A stretch of 64,000 nt of DNA from Anaerolineae bacterium (GTDB taxonomy: Bacteria; Chloroflexota; Anaerolineae; Aggregatilineales; JAFGMM01), in NCBI GenBank assembly GCA_027494055.1, contig JAOSJO010000001.1, positions 372,001-436,000 on the forward strand. The letters are read 5' to 3'. Below, in pieces: positions 49,410 to 61,279 of the stretch; the first letter of the stretch is position 1, and each line of letters begins with the position of its first letter. The position numbers and the translations under genes are program-made. The notes under the pieces were generated by a model. It saw only the letters and a list, made by a program, of their open reading frames with translations, was not told the origin of the DNA and did no database searches.

Positions 49410-50408
49410 TCAGGCGGCTTCCGCCGCACGCTTGAGCACGCGCAAGGCCCGCAGCGTCACCCACTTGCTGGGCCGGCCCTTCTTTTCCACGTCCATCCAT
49501 ATCTTACCGTGATAGCTGTACGCCATCTTCCAGCGCCCGCTTTCGTCCTGCATCGACAGCACGAGGTCGATGGCGTCGCGCAGGCGCGGGTCGGCGGCGC
49601 GGCCGGCCTCGGTGAGCGCTTCGAGGTTGAGCAGCACGTCGGTGACGTAGCCGAGCGGGTAGCCGAACTTGAACCAGCTCGAACTGATGCGGTCTTTATA
49701 TGGATAGTCCGCGCGGGCGACATCGTAGCGGAGCAGGAAGTCAATCGTGGCGTCGATGGCGGCCCTGGCGGCGGGAGTGCGGTCGGCGGCGGGCACGCGG
49801 TTGAACGCCCAGAGCGCGCGCACCGCGCCCCAGCCGCACGGGAGGCCGTAGTTCGCCGAGCAGAGGAAGCCAGGCCCCTGCACGCCGCCGCGCAGGTACT
49901 TATACCCCTCGCCGGTGATCGACTGCGCCAGGCTTTCGATGGCGCGGCTGAGCCGCGCGTCGCCCCAGTAGCCCAGGTCGAGCATGGCGCGCGCCACGTT
50001 CCCCCACAGGCAGTGGATGGCCGCGCTGGGCTTGCCGTTGCACGAGAACGCGCCGGCTTCGGTCTGGGCGTGCGCGAAGACGTAATCAACCGCGCGCCGT
50101 ATCCGCGCGTCGCGCCCGTCCGCGCCAAGCTGCCCCAGGAAGATCACCGACCAGAGCGTGCCCCGGTACTTGGGGGCATAGCCGGGGCCGGGCTTGACCC
50201 AGAAGCCTTCGGGGTCCTGCGCGTCAAGGGTGGCGGGCACGGGGCCGGTGCGCATCACCGCTGCCTGCGCCGCGACGACCTCCGGGTCGCCGGCGGGCCG
50301 GTCGAGCAGGTCGCGCAGCGCGAAGTACCGCACGCCGGGGTTGGCATCATCCGGCTCAAGCAGCCAGGGCAGGGGGTCGGCCTTGAGTTGGGCTTTCCAG
50401 TCGTCCAT
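49410..50408 (-). CDS. Prenyltransferase/squalene-cyclase-repeat-like protein
   Basis: 333-aa ORF with alpha/alpha-toroid-like repeats (GFWVKPGPGYAPKYRGTLWSVIFLGQLG; CLWGNVARAML). Confidence 0.6.
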   Translation of the reverse strand: MDDWKAQLKADPLPWLLEPDDANPGVRYFALRDLLDRPAGDPEVVAAQAAVMRTGPVPATLDAQDPEGFWVKPGPGYAPKYRGTLWSVIFLGQLGADGRDARIRRAVDYVFAHAQTEAGAFSCNGKPSAAIHCLWGNVARAMLDLGYWGDARLSRAIESLAQSITGEGYKYLRGGVQGPGFLCSANYGLPCGWGAVRALWAFNRVPAADRTPAARAAIDATIDFLLRYDVARADYPYKDRISSSWFKFGYPLGYVTDVLLNLEALTEAGRAADPRLRDAIDLVLSMQDESGRWKMAYSYHGKIWMDVEKKGRPSKWVTLRALRVLKRAAEAA

Positions 50409-50419
50409 TGCGCGCTCCT

Positions 50420-51100
50420 TCAGGCGTCCTCTCCCGACGCCTGTAGCTCCGCCAACCCCGCCTCGACCTCCGCGCGCGGCAGGTTGCCCGCTTCCAGCGC
50501 GGCGTCGCTCAGCCGCAACAGCCGGCCGTAAAACGCGACCCCCATCGCGATCAGGTCCGGGTCGTCGGGGTTGGCGTCGATCATGTCGAACAACACATCC
50601 TCGGCTTTGGCGTAAGCGCCGGTGCGCTCGTAGTACTGCACGAGCTTCGCGCCCGTCTCGGCCGGCAGGATGTACGCCGCCAGCGCGCCCGTGAGCGCCT
50701 CGATGTCGGGCGCGTGGTCGGGCCATTCCGCCGCGTCGTCGCCGAGCGCCAGGTCGAGCGCCAGGTACAGGGATTTCAGATTGCAGTCGTAGCGCGCTTC
50801 TTCGTGGCCCAGCGCCTTGTGGATTTCCCCCGCCTCTTTGAGCAGCGCCGCCAGGAACACGCGCCTGGCCCGGCTCACGTCAGCGCTTTCGCCGAGCGTG
50901 ATCGTGGTGAGCAGCCCGCTCGCGGAGAGCTTGCCCACCGCGTCCAGGTCGAGGCCGAGCATCCGCTGCACCGCCTCGTTGATGGCCGCGAGCGCCTGCA
51001 CGTGCTGCCCGGCTTTGGTCAGGCCGAGGACCTGGGCGAGCACCTGCGCTAAGACCTGCGCCAGCATCGTGATCTGGCGCATGAGCCAGTCCTGGGTGAG
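50420..51100 (-). CDS. DUF6483-like protein
   Basis: N-terminal RQITMLAQVLAQVLAQVLGLTKAGQ, TPR-like helices; start approximate. Confidence 0.5.
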   Translation of the reverse strand, partial: LTQDWLMRQITMLAQVLAQVLAQVLGLTKAGQHVQALAAINEAVQRMLGLDLDAVGKLSASGLLTTITLGESADVSRARRVFLAALLKEAGEIHKALGHEEARYDCNLKSLYLALDLALGDDAAEWPDHAPDIEALTGALAAYILPAETGAKLVQYYERTGAYAKAEDVLFDMIDANPDDPDLIAMGVAFYGRLLRLSDAALEAGNLPRAEVEAGLAELQASGEDA

Positions 51101-51304
51101 CACGTTTACCCTTCCCTGGTGTCCGTCATCGCGCGCACTTCGCGGACACGCCAGCGCTGCATTTTGCGACCCCGCACTATACCGCGCTTTGCCGTCGCGC
51201 GCCCGTGTCGCCTGGGCGGGCGAGGCCCGGCGCGGCGTCAGGTCCATTATAGCACAGGTGTTCCGGTGGGTGGTACAGAATCTGCGGGAAGCGGCGCGGA
51301 TCTG

Positions 51305-51385
51305 AAACACGAAGCCACGAAAGGCGCTAAAACGCGAAAGATACATGCAACTCTTTCGTGCCTTCGCGTTCTTTCGTGCTTTGGT
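51305..51385. repeat. KHEATK-type dispersed inverted repeat, copy 1
   Basis: aaacacgaagccacgaaaggcgc... with imperfect inverted arm ctttcgtgccttcgcgttctttcgtgctt. Confidence 0.65.
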
Positions 51386-51527
51386 GATACGAGTCCCGGC
51401 GCGCTTCCCCATCTCCAGGCCTTGACATGCTCCGGCGTCCACAGGACTTCTGGAAATTCTGCGCAGTTTGGATGACAATTGGACAAAATCACGCACTGCA
51501 TGGCCGCCCAGGGAGGGTACGCCCCTA

Positions 51528-53081
51528 ATGAACCCATCAGAACGCCAGATTGCCGAGGGCATTTTGTTTACCGACCAATACCAACTGACCATGGCGCAGC
51601 TTTATTACCGCGTGGGCCTGCACGAGCGCCCGGCGCAGTTCGACCACTTCTTCCGCAGCTACCCCGACTACGGCAACCACAAGGCCGGGTACTGCATCAA
51701 CGCGGGGCTGGAGTGGCTGGTCGATTGGATGCAGCAGGTGCGCTTCCGCGACGAGGACATCGCCTACATGCGCGCGCAGACCGGCCAGCGCGGCGAGCGG
51801 CTCTTCGCCGATGACTTCCTCGACTGGCTGCGCGCCAACGGGACCTTCGACGGCATCACGATGTACGCCATCCCGGAGGGGCGGGTCGTGCATCCCAACG
51901 TCCCGCTGACCGTGGTCAAGGGGCCGCTGGCGATGGCGCAAATCCTCGAAACGGCGCTGCTCAACCACCTCAACTACCCCACCCTCATCGCGACCAAGGC
52001 GGCGCGCATCCGTGATGCGGGGCGCGGGCAGCTCATGCTGGAGTTTGGGCTGCGGCGCGCGCACGAGCGGGCCGGCAACGCCGGGGCGCGCGCGGCGCTG
52101 ATCGGCGGGGCGGACTTCACGTCCAACACGGGGGTTTCGCACGTGCTCGGCTACCCGCCGAAGGGCACGCACGCGCACAGCATGGTCCAGGCGTTCATGG
52201 CGCTCGGCGAGGGCGAACTCGGCGCGTTCCGCGCCTACGCCGACGTCTACCCGGACGACTGCCTGCTGCTGGTGGACACCATCGACACGCTGGAGAGCGG
52301 CGTCCCCAACGCGATCAAGGTCTTCGAGGAACTGCGGCGCAAGGGCCACGAGCCGGTCGGCATCCGCCTCGACTCCGGCGACCTGGCGTACATCAGCGTC
52401 CAGGCATCCAGGATGCTGGATGAGGCCGGCTTCGAGAACGTCTCCATTGTCCTCTCCAACCAGCTCGACGAGCTGACCATCCTGCAAATCCTCACCCAGA
52501 TTCAGCAGGAAGCGCCGCAGAGCGGCGTGGACGCCGACCACGTCATCGACCGGCTGGTCTACGGCGTCGGCACGCGGCTCATCACGTCACGGGGCGCGTC
52601 GGCGCTCGATGGCGTCTACAAGCTCGTCGCCATCCAGGGCGACGACGGCGGGTGGCTCCCGGCGCTCAAGGTCTCCGAGACGCCCGCGAAGATACCGAAC
52701 CCCGGCCAGAAGCGGGCGTGGCGCGTGTACGACCGGCGCGGCAAGGCCACCGCCGACCTGCTGAGCCTCGACGAGGAGGACCCCAGGGCGATGCCGGAAA
52801 TCCTGCTCCACCACCCGGCGGAGCATACCACCTACCGCACGCTCAGCCAGGAGGCCATCTCGGAGATCGAGCCGCTGCACGTGGAAGTACTCAATGCGGG
52901 GCGGCTGGTCTACGACATGCCGTCGATTGACGACATGCGCCGGCAGCGCCAGGCCGATGTCGAGCGGCTGGACGTGGGCGTCCGCCGCCTGCTGAACCCG
53001 CACATCTACCACGTCTCGCTCACCGAGCGGCTGTGGAACCTCAAGGTCGCGTTGATCGAATCGGCGGAAGAGAACGGCTGA
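51528..53081 (+). CDS. pncB: Nicotinate phosphoribosyltransferase
   Basis: [67 protein letters not shown]. Confidence 0.93.
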   Translation: MNPSERQIAEGILFTDQYQLTMAQLYYRVGLHERPAQFDHFFRSYPDYGNHKAGYCINAGLEWLVDWMQQVRFRDEDIAYMRAQTGQRGERLFADDFLDWLRANGTFDGITMYAIPEGRVVHPNVPLTVVKGPLAMAQILETALLNHLNYPTLIATKAARIRDAGRGQLMLEFGLRRAHERAGNAGARAALIGGADFTSNTGVSHVLGYPPKGTHAHSMVQAFMALGEGELGAFRAYADVYPDDCLLLVDTIDTLESGVPNAIKVFEELRRKGHEPVGIRLDSGDLAYISVQASRMLDEAGFENVSIVLSNQLDELTILQILTQIQQEAPQSGVDADHVIDRLVYGVGTRLITSRGASALDGVYKLVAIQGDDGGWLPALKVSETPAKIPNPGQKRAWRVYDRRGKATADLLSLDEEDPRAMPEILLHHPAEHTTYRTLSQEAISEIEPLHVEVLNAGRLVYDMPSIDDMRRQRQADVERLDVGVRRLLNPHIYHVSLTERLWNLKVALIESAEENG

Positions 53082-53089
53082 GCCGCGAG

Positions 53090-53386
53090 TCAGTTTCGCC
53101 GGCACGCGCCGCCGGCCGGCGGAGGGGCCGCCAGGACGGGGTCGTCGTCGGATACGAGTTCGTAGTGCCGGGGCATCCGGTAGATGAACGGGCAACCGGC
53201 GACGTTGCACGTCCCGCAGTCGGGCATGTCCGCCGCCTCGCGGAGCCGGCCCTTGCGCACCCAGTACTGGATCATGCCGTCCAGCGTCCCCGGTGTGACG
53301 CCCAGCGCGCGCGCGACCTGCGCCGCCGACAGCGCGCCGGGGGCGTTCTCGAACGTCGCGAGCACCTCGCGCAGCAGGCTTGACAT
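53090..53386 (-). CDS. feoC: FeoC-like [Fe-S]-dependent transcriptional regulator
   Basis: HTH ALSAAQVARALGVTPGTLDGMIQYWVRKGRL followed by CGTCNVAGC. Confidence 0.75.
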   Translation of the reverse strand: MSSLLREVLATFENAPGALSAAQVARALGVTPGTLDGMIQYWVRKGRLREAADMPDCGTCNVAGCPFIYRMPRHYELVSDDDPVLAAPPPAGGACRRN

Positions 53387-53394
53387 GCGTCCCC

Positions 53395-55640
53395 CTATCC
53401 CAGGCCGAGCAGCGTCCCGATCTGGAACACGGCGACGGCGACCACCCAGGCGACCACGGCGTTGTACGCGATCAGGTGCCACGTCCAGCGCCGGCCGAAC
53501 TCCATGCGCATCACCGAGATCGTCGCCATGCACGGCACGTAGAGCAGCACGAACACGTTGAACGCCACCGCCGCCAGCGGCGTGAAGCGCGTGGTCAGCG
53601 CGGCCTCAAGCGCGGTGCCGCCTTCGTCTTCCCCGGCGGTTTCGACGAAGCGCGCCTCCGGTAGCGCCACGCCGGGGACGAGGTTCACCGTGCGCGGGAC
53701 GATGTTCACCGCCTCCTGTGCGGTCAGCGCCACGGCCTCGCCAAACGCGGTAATGATGCCGCCGACTTCCTCGCCCAGGGTTGGCGCGGCTTCCTCCGGC
53801 GCATCCGCCGCGCTCCCGTCGAGGTAGACCTGGTTCAGCGTCCCGACGATGACCTCTTTCGCCACCATCCCCGTGATCAGCGCACCGGTTGCTTCCCAAT
53901 GGTCGAAGCCCGCCGGCGCGAACACCGGCGCGATGATCTTGCTCACCGCCCCGAAGAGGCTGTCGCCAATCTCCACGTCGCTGAACGTCCCCGCGCCGGG
54001 GTATGCCGGTATCGCAAGCAGGAACCAGATGACCACCGCGCACGCCAGGATCAGGGTGGACGCCCGGTGTAGAAAGCCCTTGGTGCGCTGCCAGACGATG
54101 TGAAGCACGTTGCGCGCGTTGGGCATCCGGTAGGGGGCAACTCGATGACGAAGGGCTGCGCCGGCTTGTTCCGGTACACCGTGCGCCGGATGAGCAGGCC
54201 GGTCGCAATGGCGACCCCGATCCCCAGGGCGTACATGGCGAAGACCAGGTTGCCCGCGCCGGCCCCAAAGAACGCCGCGCCGAAGATGGCGTAGACCGGC
54301 AGGCGCGCGCCGCAGCTCATGAAACTGACGAGAAACCCGGTCAGCTTGCGGTCGTCTTCGCTTTCCAGCGTGCGCGTTGCGTACACCGCCGGCACGGTGC
54401 AGCCGAAGCCCACCAGTAGCGGCAGGAAGCTCTTGCCGTGCAGGCCGATCATGCGCATGTAGCGGTCCATCACCAGCGCCGCGCGCGCCATGTAGCCGGA
54501 ATCTTCGAGCACGGCAATCGCGATGAACAGGAAGACCAGCACCGGCACGAACACCATCACGCCGCCGACGCCCGCGATCACGCCGTCCATGAGGAGCGAC
54601 TCGATCCACGAGCCGCCGAGGCCCAGCGCCCCGGTGAGCGCCCCCACCCAATGCGTGATCGGCCCGCTGATTATGCCGTCGATCCAATCTATCGTCGGCG
54701 CGCTGACGTTGGCCGTGAACTGAAAGACCACCCACATCGCCAGCAGGAAGATGGGCAACCCCAGGATGCGGTGCGTCACAACGTGGTCGATCCGGTCTGA
54801 GAGCGTCTCCGCGCCCGGTTCCGGGCGGGTGAGCGCGCCGTGGACGACCTCGCTGACGAACAGGTAGCGCCGGTCCGCGATCAAGAGTTCCGGCTCTTCG
54901 CCCTCGGCCTCGGCAACCCGCGCGATGGCCTCCCCCGCAGCCCGGAGCAGCGCCACCTGGCCGGCGTTCTCCAGCCGGGTCCGGACGTCGTCGTCATTCT
55001 CCAGCAGCTTGATCGCCAGCCACCGCGCGTGGTAGGTGCGGCGCAGCGCCGCATCCACCGCAATGCGCGCGCGCAGCGACTCAATCTCCGCTTCCAGCCG
55101 CTCACTGTAGCGCACCAGGTTGGGCGCTGCCGGCTGGGGCTGGGTGGCGATCTGCACGACCGCTTCCTTGAGCGCGTCGATGCCGACGCAGCGCGTGCCG
55201 ACCGTCGCGATCACCGGGACGCCGCCGAGCCGCGCGGACAGCGTCTCCGGGTCAATCGTCAGGCCGCGCCGCTCTGCCAGATCGCTCATGTTGAGCGCGA
55301 TAATCACCGGGGTTTCCATTTCGAGCAACTGCGTCACCAGGTACAGGTTGCGCTCCAGGTTCGAGGCGTCCACGACCGCGACAACCACGCTGGGATGCTC
55401 GTGAATGATGAAGTCACGCGCGATGATTTCTTCCATCGAGTAGGCCGTCAGGCTGTAGATGCCCGGCAGGTCCACAACGAGGGCCTCGCGCCCCTCGATG
55501 CGCGTGATGCCTTCGCGCCGCTCGACTGTCTTGCCCGGCCAGTTGCCGACGTGCTGCCGCGCGCCGGTCAGGGCGTTGAAAATGGTGCTCTTGCCGACGT
55601 TGGGGTTGCCAGCGAGGGCGATGGTGAGCGTGGCTTCCAT
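53395..55640 (-). CDS. feoB: Ferrous iron transport protein B (frame transition near 54135)
   Basis: [34 protein letters not shown]; gate regions; C-terminal [19 protein letters not shown]. Confidence 0.94.
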
Positions 55641-55660
55641 GTAGGCCTCCGTGTATGGCT

Positions 55661-55948
55661 TTAGCGTGCGCTGCCCTTGCGCCGTCTGACCCAAATCTTG
55701 TGCGCCTCCCCGCGCCCGATACCCACGCGCGCATCCTCCTTGACCGCCACGATCAACGGGCCACGGTATGGGTTTTGCACCACCCGCACCGTCATCCCGA
55801 TGTTGAAGCCCAGGTCGGCGAGCCGCCGTCGCAGCATTCTCCCGCCCCTGATTGCAGCGAGTTCGACGGTTTCCCCCGGCGGCACCATGCTCAGGGGCGT
55901 CTCCCCGTTGGCAACGTCGTGAGCGCGGCCCGCGCATTCGTCAGTCAT
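55661..55948 (-). CDS. feoA: FeoA family protein
   Basis: SH3-like [48 protein letters not shown]. Confidence 0.85.
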   Translation of the reverse strand: MTDECAGRAHDVANGETPLSMVPPGETVELAAIRGGRMLRRRLADLGFNIGMTVRVVQNPYRGPLIVAVKEDARVGIGRGEAHKIWVRRRKGSAR

Positions 55949-56016
55949 GGCTCTTGTGCGCATCCGTGGCATGAAGTGGGTCTCCTTGATCGATGTCGTG
56001 AGGCGCATTGCAGCAG

Positions 56017-56502
56017 CTACAGCTTCAGGCAGAGCGGGTGCTCGTCCGTTGGGCAGTCAGCGCACCCTAATTTACCCGAACATGTCCCTTCCAACTGCAA
56101 ACTCACGTGTTGCGTGTAAAGGCCGTACCTCTCGCGCAGCTGGTTGCAGAGCTGGGCGACGAGCTTGGTTTCGAACTCGATGACCTTGCCGCAGGTGGTG
56201 CAGGTGAAGTGGAAGTGCTCTTTGTCGTTCCGTTCGTAGTAGGCCCGGTTCCGATTCGCGTCGAAGAAGCGCTGCTGCACCAGGCCGGCGTCCAGCAGCA
56301 CGTTGAGGGTGCGGTACACGGTCGCCATGCTCGCAGCCCGGTCGCGCTCGCGGGCGCGCTGGTACACGGCATTGGCGTCGAGGTGGGTGTCTGCGTCGTC
56401 AAGAATCTGGAGGATGAGCTTACGCTGCGGGGTGACGCGCAGCCCCTTCGAACGCAGGGTCTCAAGCGCCGTATCTACAGAAGCCTGTTGCGCCATCGCC
56501 AT
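56017..56502 (-). CDS. fur: Ferric uptake regulator family protein
   Basis: GLRVTPQRKLILQILDDADTHLDANAVYQRARERDRAASMATVYRTLNVLLDAGLVQ; HFHFTCTTCGKVIEF; CADCP. Confidence 0.92.
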   Translation of the reverse strand: MAMAQQASVDTALETLRSKGLRVTPQRKLILQILDDADTHLDANAVYQRARERDRAASMATVYRTLNVLLDAGLVQQRFFDANRNRAYYERNDKEHFHFTCTTCGKVIEFETKLVAQLCNQLRERYGLYTQHVSLQLEGTCSGKLGCADCPTDEHPLCLKL

Positions 56503-56516
56503 ACCTTAAACCTTAT

Positions 56517-56531
56517 TGAGAACAATTCGCA
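56517..56531 (-). promoter_or_regulatory. Candidate Fur box (minus strand TGCGAATTGTTCTCA)
   Basis: Matches the fbpA promoter site at 12/15 positions; 14 bp upstream of the fur start. Confidence 0.5.
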
Positions 56532-56872
56532 TTTTCACTTAGCAAAGGATAACGCAGCAGCGCCCTCTCACTCCAGTGTCTATTGTCATGGCCGGCGGTG
56601 ATGGTTGTCATCCCGGCCACAGCCAACGTTTTCACAACACAGAGGCGCGCCGATGGAGCGGGGAACGCCAGAAAACGCCCGTGGCGACTCATGTGTTACA
56701 ATACTCGTGCGGCGTGCACCGCCGCACCTCTCCGGCCCAGCAGACGTGATTGTGATGGCGGCAAGGGCAACCCCCTATATTGTGGGAGAGACAAAAACCC
56801 CGTTTCGACGTAATCTATGGTGGATGGATTGCATAACCGGAGCGCGTCAGAAAGCTCAGGCAGACACCGACT

Positions 56873-57838
56873 ATGGAATCGACATTTTCCATCACGCCCG
56901 CCCGCGCCTGGGAGCACGCCCTGCTGTCGCGGGCCTATGAAGCGTGGCATTCGTTCGCGGCCCCCGTTGCCGTCCCCACCTGCGACGACAGCCTGCTCGA
57001 CTGCGCCTACGCCCACTGCGACGCCCTCACCGCCGCGCATAGCCGGTCCTTCTACCTGGCGACGCGCCTGCTGCCGTGTGCGAAGCGGCGCGCGGTCCGC
57101 GCGCTCTATGCCTTCTGCCGCCTGAGCGACAACATCGTTGACGACCCGCAGCGAAGTGCCGCCGACGCGGTCGCCGGCGCCCTGGCGGACTGGCGGCAGC
57201 GGGCGCTCTCGCCCGACCCCGACCCCGATGACCTGGTTGCCGTCGCGTGGGCCGACGCGCGCCTGCGCTACCGCATCCCGCAGCGGTACGCCGAGCAGCT
57301 TATCGACGGCGTGGCGCGCGACCTGCACCAGAAGCGTTACGCCACGTTCGCGGAACTGGCCGCCTACGCCTACGGCGTCGCCTCCACCGTCGGCCTGATG
57401 GCAATGCACATCATCGGCTTCACCAGCGCCGACGCCATCCCCTACGCCGTCAAGCTGGGTGTGGCGCTGCAACTCACCAACATCCTGCGCGACGTGGGCG
57501 AGGACTGGCGCGCCGGACGGCTGTACCTCCCGCGCGAGGAACTGGAGGCCTTCGGCCTGTCGGAGGGCGACCTGGCCGCCGGGCGCGTTGACGACCGCTG
57601 GCGCGCCTTCATGCGCTTTCAGATTCGGCGGAACCGCCGCCTTTACGCGGAGGCGCAACCCGGCATCGCCCTGCTGCACCAGAACGGGCGCTTCGCGGTC
57701 GCGGCGGCGAGCGGCCTCTACTGCGCCATCCTGGACGACATCGCGGCGCACGACTACGACGTGTTCAACCGGCGCGCGTATGTGGGCGCGTGGGGCAAGC
57801 TGCGCCGGCTGCCGCGCATCTGGTGGCGCGTGCCATGA
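56873..57838 (+). CDS. crtB: Phytoene/squalene synthase
   Basis: [55 protein letters not shown]. Confidence 0.92.
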   Translation: MESTFSITPARAWEHALLSRAYEAWHSFAAPVAVPTCDDSLLDCAYAHCDALTAAHSRSFYLATRLLPCAKRRAVRALYAFCRLSDNIVDDPQRSAADAVAGALADWRQRALSPDPDPDDLVAVAWADARLRYRIPQRYAEQLIDGVARDLHQKRYATFAELAAYAYGVASTVGLMAMHIIGFTSADAIPYAVKLGVALQLTNILRDVGEDWRAGRLYLPREELEAFGLSEGDLAAGRVDDRWRAFMRFQIRRNRRLYAEAQPGIALLHQNGRFAVAAASGLYCAILDDIAAHDYDVFNRRAYVGAWGKLRRLPRIWWRVP

Positions 57839-59012
57839 GCGACCCACACTACGACATCATCCTCGCCGGCGGCGGCGTCGCCGGCCTGACCCTGGCCCAC
57901 TACCTGGTCAACAGCCCGCTGCGCGACCGCTCGATCCTGATTGTGGACGAGGAGGTCAAGGACCGCAACGACGTGACGCTGAGCTTCTGGGCCGACCGGC
58001 CCACGCCCTTCGATGACATCGTCTACCGCGCGTGGGATGCCTTCAACATCGTGAGCGACGGCGGCTACGTCAGGACGCTCGACCTGCGCCAGTATCGCTA
58101 CAAGACGATACGGGGGATTGACTTCTATTACTATATCCAGCAGGCGCTCGCCGCCCTCCCCAACGTGACGATGCGCCTCGGCACGGTGGACCGGGTCGAG
58201 GACCGGGGCGACCACGCGGCGATTGTGGTCGAAGGGCAGACGTTCACCGGCGGGTGGGTCTTCGACAGCCTCTTCGAAATCACCCGCTTTGCGCCGGACA
58301 CGACGCGCTACCGCGCGCTGCAACAGCACTTCAAGGGGCTGGAGATCGAAACCGCGACGCCGCACTTCGACCCCGCCCTCCCCACCTTCTTCGACTTCCG
58401 CACCCCGCAGGAGGGGGAGCTGCGCTTCTACTACGTGCTCCCCTATTCAGAGCGCCACGCGCTCATCGAATACGTCGTGCTCAGCCGGACGAAATACGAG
58501 CAGGACCTGCGCGAGCACATTGCCGACGTCATGGGGATCAAGGACTACATCACGCTGAACGAGGAAGGCGGCATCAGCCCGCTGACGAACTACCCCTTCC
58601 GCCGGCGCGCCGGCCGCCGCATCATGAACATCGGCATCAAGGGCGGGATGATCCAGCCCTCGACCGGGTACGCCTTCATCCGCATCCTGGACGACTCCGC
58701 CGCCATCATCGCGTCGCTGCTCCGGCACGGGCACCCGTTCGATGTGCCGTCCGACTCCTGGTTCTACCGCATGTGTGACTGGGGATGTTGCAGATCATGG
58801 ACCGGTGCGGCGCGTGGATGAAGCCGATGTTCATTTCCATGTTCGAGAGGAATGACGCGGACCGCATCTTTCGCTTTTTGGATCACGTCTCTTCCCCGTG
58901 GGAGAAGCTCCTGGTGGGGGCGTCGCTCGTGCCGGGGCTGCTCCGGCAGGCGGCTTCGGCGGCGCGCTGTGCGCAGGGCCTGCGGTTCACCTGTGGGGAG
59001 GGCACGCAGTAA
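57835..59012 (+). CDS. crtY: Lycopene cyclase (CrtY/CrtL-type; frame transition near 58780)
   Basis: [54 protein letters not shown] overlap with crtB. Confidence 0.85.
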
Positions 59013-59036
59013 TGGATCGGAATGAGGAGTAAAACC

Positions 59037-60564
59037 ATGGCTTCACGTCCTACTGTGCTGGTAATTGGCGCGGGCGTTGGCGGGATCGCCGCCGCCGCGC
59101 GGCTGGCGCGCAGCGGCTACAGCGTCACCGTGTTGGAGAAGAACGACGCACCCGGTGGGCGGTGCAGCCAGCTCGTGCGCGACGGGCACCGCTTCGACAT
59201 CGGCGCGACGCTGTTCCTGATGCCCGAAGTCTTCGCCGAGACATACGCCGCGCTCGGCGCGCGTATGGAAGATCACCTCGACCTGCGCCGCATCGACCCG
59301 ACGTACCGCATCCACTTCGACGACGGCGCGTCGCTGGCGCTCACGAGCGACCTCAACGCGCTCGAAGCGCAGCTTGAGGCGATCGAGCCGGCCAGCTTCG
59401 GCGCGCTGCTGCGTTACATCGACGAGGGGCGGCGCAACTACCGCGCCGCGCTCAAGTACTTCGTTGGGCGCAACTTCTACAGCCTGCTCGACTACTTCAC
59501 GCCCCGCAACCTGTGGCTGATCTTCCAGATCAAGGCGCTGCTGAAGCACTACGACAACGCCCGCCGCTATTTCCATCACCCCCCACCTCCTGGCGGCCCT
59601 CACCTTCCAGAACATGTACCTGGGCCTCAGCCCGTTCGACGCGCCGGCCACCTACTCGCTGCTGCAATATACCGAGCTTGTCGGCGGCGTGTGGTTCCCG
59701 GTGGGGGGGATGTACCGCGTCGTCACGAGCCTCGCCGAGATCGCCGAGGCGCACGGCGTGCGCTTCCAGTACAACGCGCCGGTCGCGCGCATCGACGTTG
59801 ACGGCAGCCGCGCGGCGGGCGTCGTCCTGGAGGACGGGACCCGCCTCGACGCCGACCTGATCGTCGCGAACGCCGACCTGCCCTACGTCTACAGCGACCT
59901 GCTGCCCGACCGGGCCGCCGCCGACCGCCTCGCGCGCAAGCAGTACACAAGCTCCGCGATCATGTTCTACTGGGGCGTGGACAAAGTGTACCCCCAGCTT
60001 GGCGTGCACAACGTCTTCCTCGCCGACGCCTACCGCGCCAGTTTCGACCGCATCTTCGCCGACCACACGCTCCCCGACGCGCCGAGCCTCTACATTCACG
60101 CGCCGGCGCGCGCGGACGCCTCCGCCGCGCCAGAGGGGCGCGACACGCTGATGGCGCTGGTGCCGGTCGGCCACCTCGACAACGCGACGGCGCAGGATTG
60201 GGCCGCGCTCAAGGCGCGCGCGCGTGAGGCGACGCTGCGCTGCCTGGCAAGCATCGGCGCACCCGACGTGGCGGACCATCTCACCGCCGAGGTCAGCTTC
60301 ACGCCGCGCACCTGGGAGAGCGCGTACAACCTGGCGAAGGGCGCGGCTTTCGGCCTGAGCCACAACATCTGGCAGGTGGGCTACTTCCGCCCGCACAACC
60401 GGCACCCGCGCTATCGCAATCTGTACTTCACCGGTTCGAGCACGCATCCCGGCACCGGCGTGCCGATGGTGCTGCTCTCCGCGCGGCTGACGACCGAGCG
60501 CATCCTCAAGGAGGTCGGTGCGCCCAGCCCGGCGCTGCGCGCCCGCCCGATAGCCGCTGCGTAA
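59037..60564 (+). CDS. crtI: Phytoene desaturase, CrtI family (frame transition near 59580)
   Basis: VLVIGAGVGGIAAAARLARSGYSVTVLEKNDAPGGRC; C-terminal LYFTGSSTHPGTGVPMVLLSARLTTERIL. Confidence 0.92.
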
Positions 60565-60588
60565 CCTCCCTTGAGAATAGCAAACCGA

Positions 60589-60623
60589 TAGCTTCCCGAA
60601 AGCTCTACGCTTTCGGGAAGCTA
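60589..60623. repeat. Dispersed hairpin family A, copy 3
   Basis: tagcttcccgaaagc-tctac-gctttcgggaagcta. Confidence 0.8.
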
Positions 60624-60802
60624 CCCGTTGGGCATGGAGGTCAGGCAGGGCGAACCGTCGGGTCGTCCCTACCGCCACACGGCGTGCGTGGTGTGTTGCG
60701 CCTTTACCTGGGACTTCGCGACGTGATGCGAGAGGTGCGAAACGTTGCCGGGGAGTCACCGCCCCGGCATCTTGACGCCCCCTGTGGGCGGGGGCGCGAC
60801 GG

Positions 60803-61279
60803 TTACTGCCTGCGGTAGACCTTTGCCTGCGCGGCCAGCCAGCGCTGCGCGTGGCGGTTCGCGATCTCAAGCAGGACCTTCGCCAGCTTCTCGGCCTGGT
60901 TGGCCGGGACGCCGACGAAACAGGTGACCGGGCTGCCGTTGATGAATGTGGTGTTGACCTCCACCGGCATACGCACCCGGAGGGCGTCGCTGATGGCGTC
61001 GAGGTCGCGGATGTACTCGCCGCTGAAGGGAAACACCGTCCGGCTGTAGGGGTCGGCGACGCTCCCCATGCGCAGGTAGACGTCGCTCACCTCACCGCGC
61101 ATGTGGACCTCCACCGCCGGCTTGTTCTGCTCGTGGCACCAGCGGTCATAGACGCGCTGCTGCTGCTTCAACTCCGGCTGGGTGATGAGGTAATCTCTCT
61201 GCGCGGCGTCGCGCAGGGCGGTTTTCTCCCGCCGCTTCAGCTCTCTGTAGCCTTGCACTTCTTCCATCGACACCATGTT
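60803..61279 (-). CDS. Conserved hypothetical protein
   Basis: About 158-aa ORF MVSMEEVQGYRELKRREKTALRDAAQRDYL...; start approximate. Confidence 0.55.
   Translation of the reverse strand, partial: NMVSMEEVQGYRELKRREKTALRDAAQRDYLITQPELKQQQRVYDRWCHEQNKPAVEVHMRGEVSDVYLRMGSVADPYSRTVFPFSGEYIRDLDAISDALRVRMPVEVNTTFINGSPVTCFVGVPANQAEKLAKVLLEIANRHAQRWLAAQAKVYRRQ

Noticed and set aside
51119-51475. ORF with KHEATKGAKTRKIHATLSCLRVL peptide
   Set aside because: Spurious translation of the repeat at 51305-51385.
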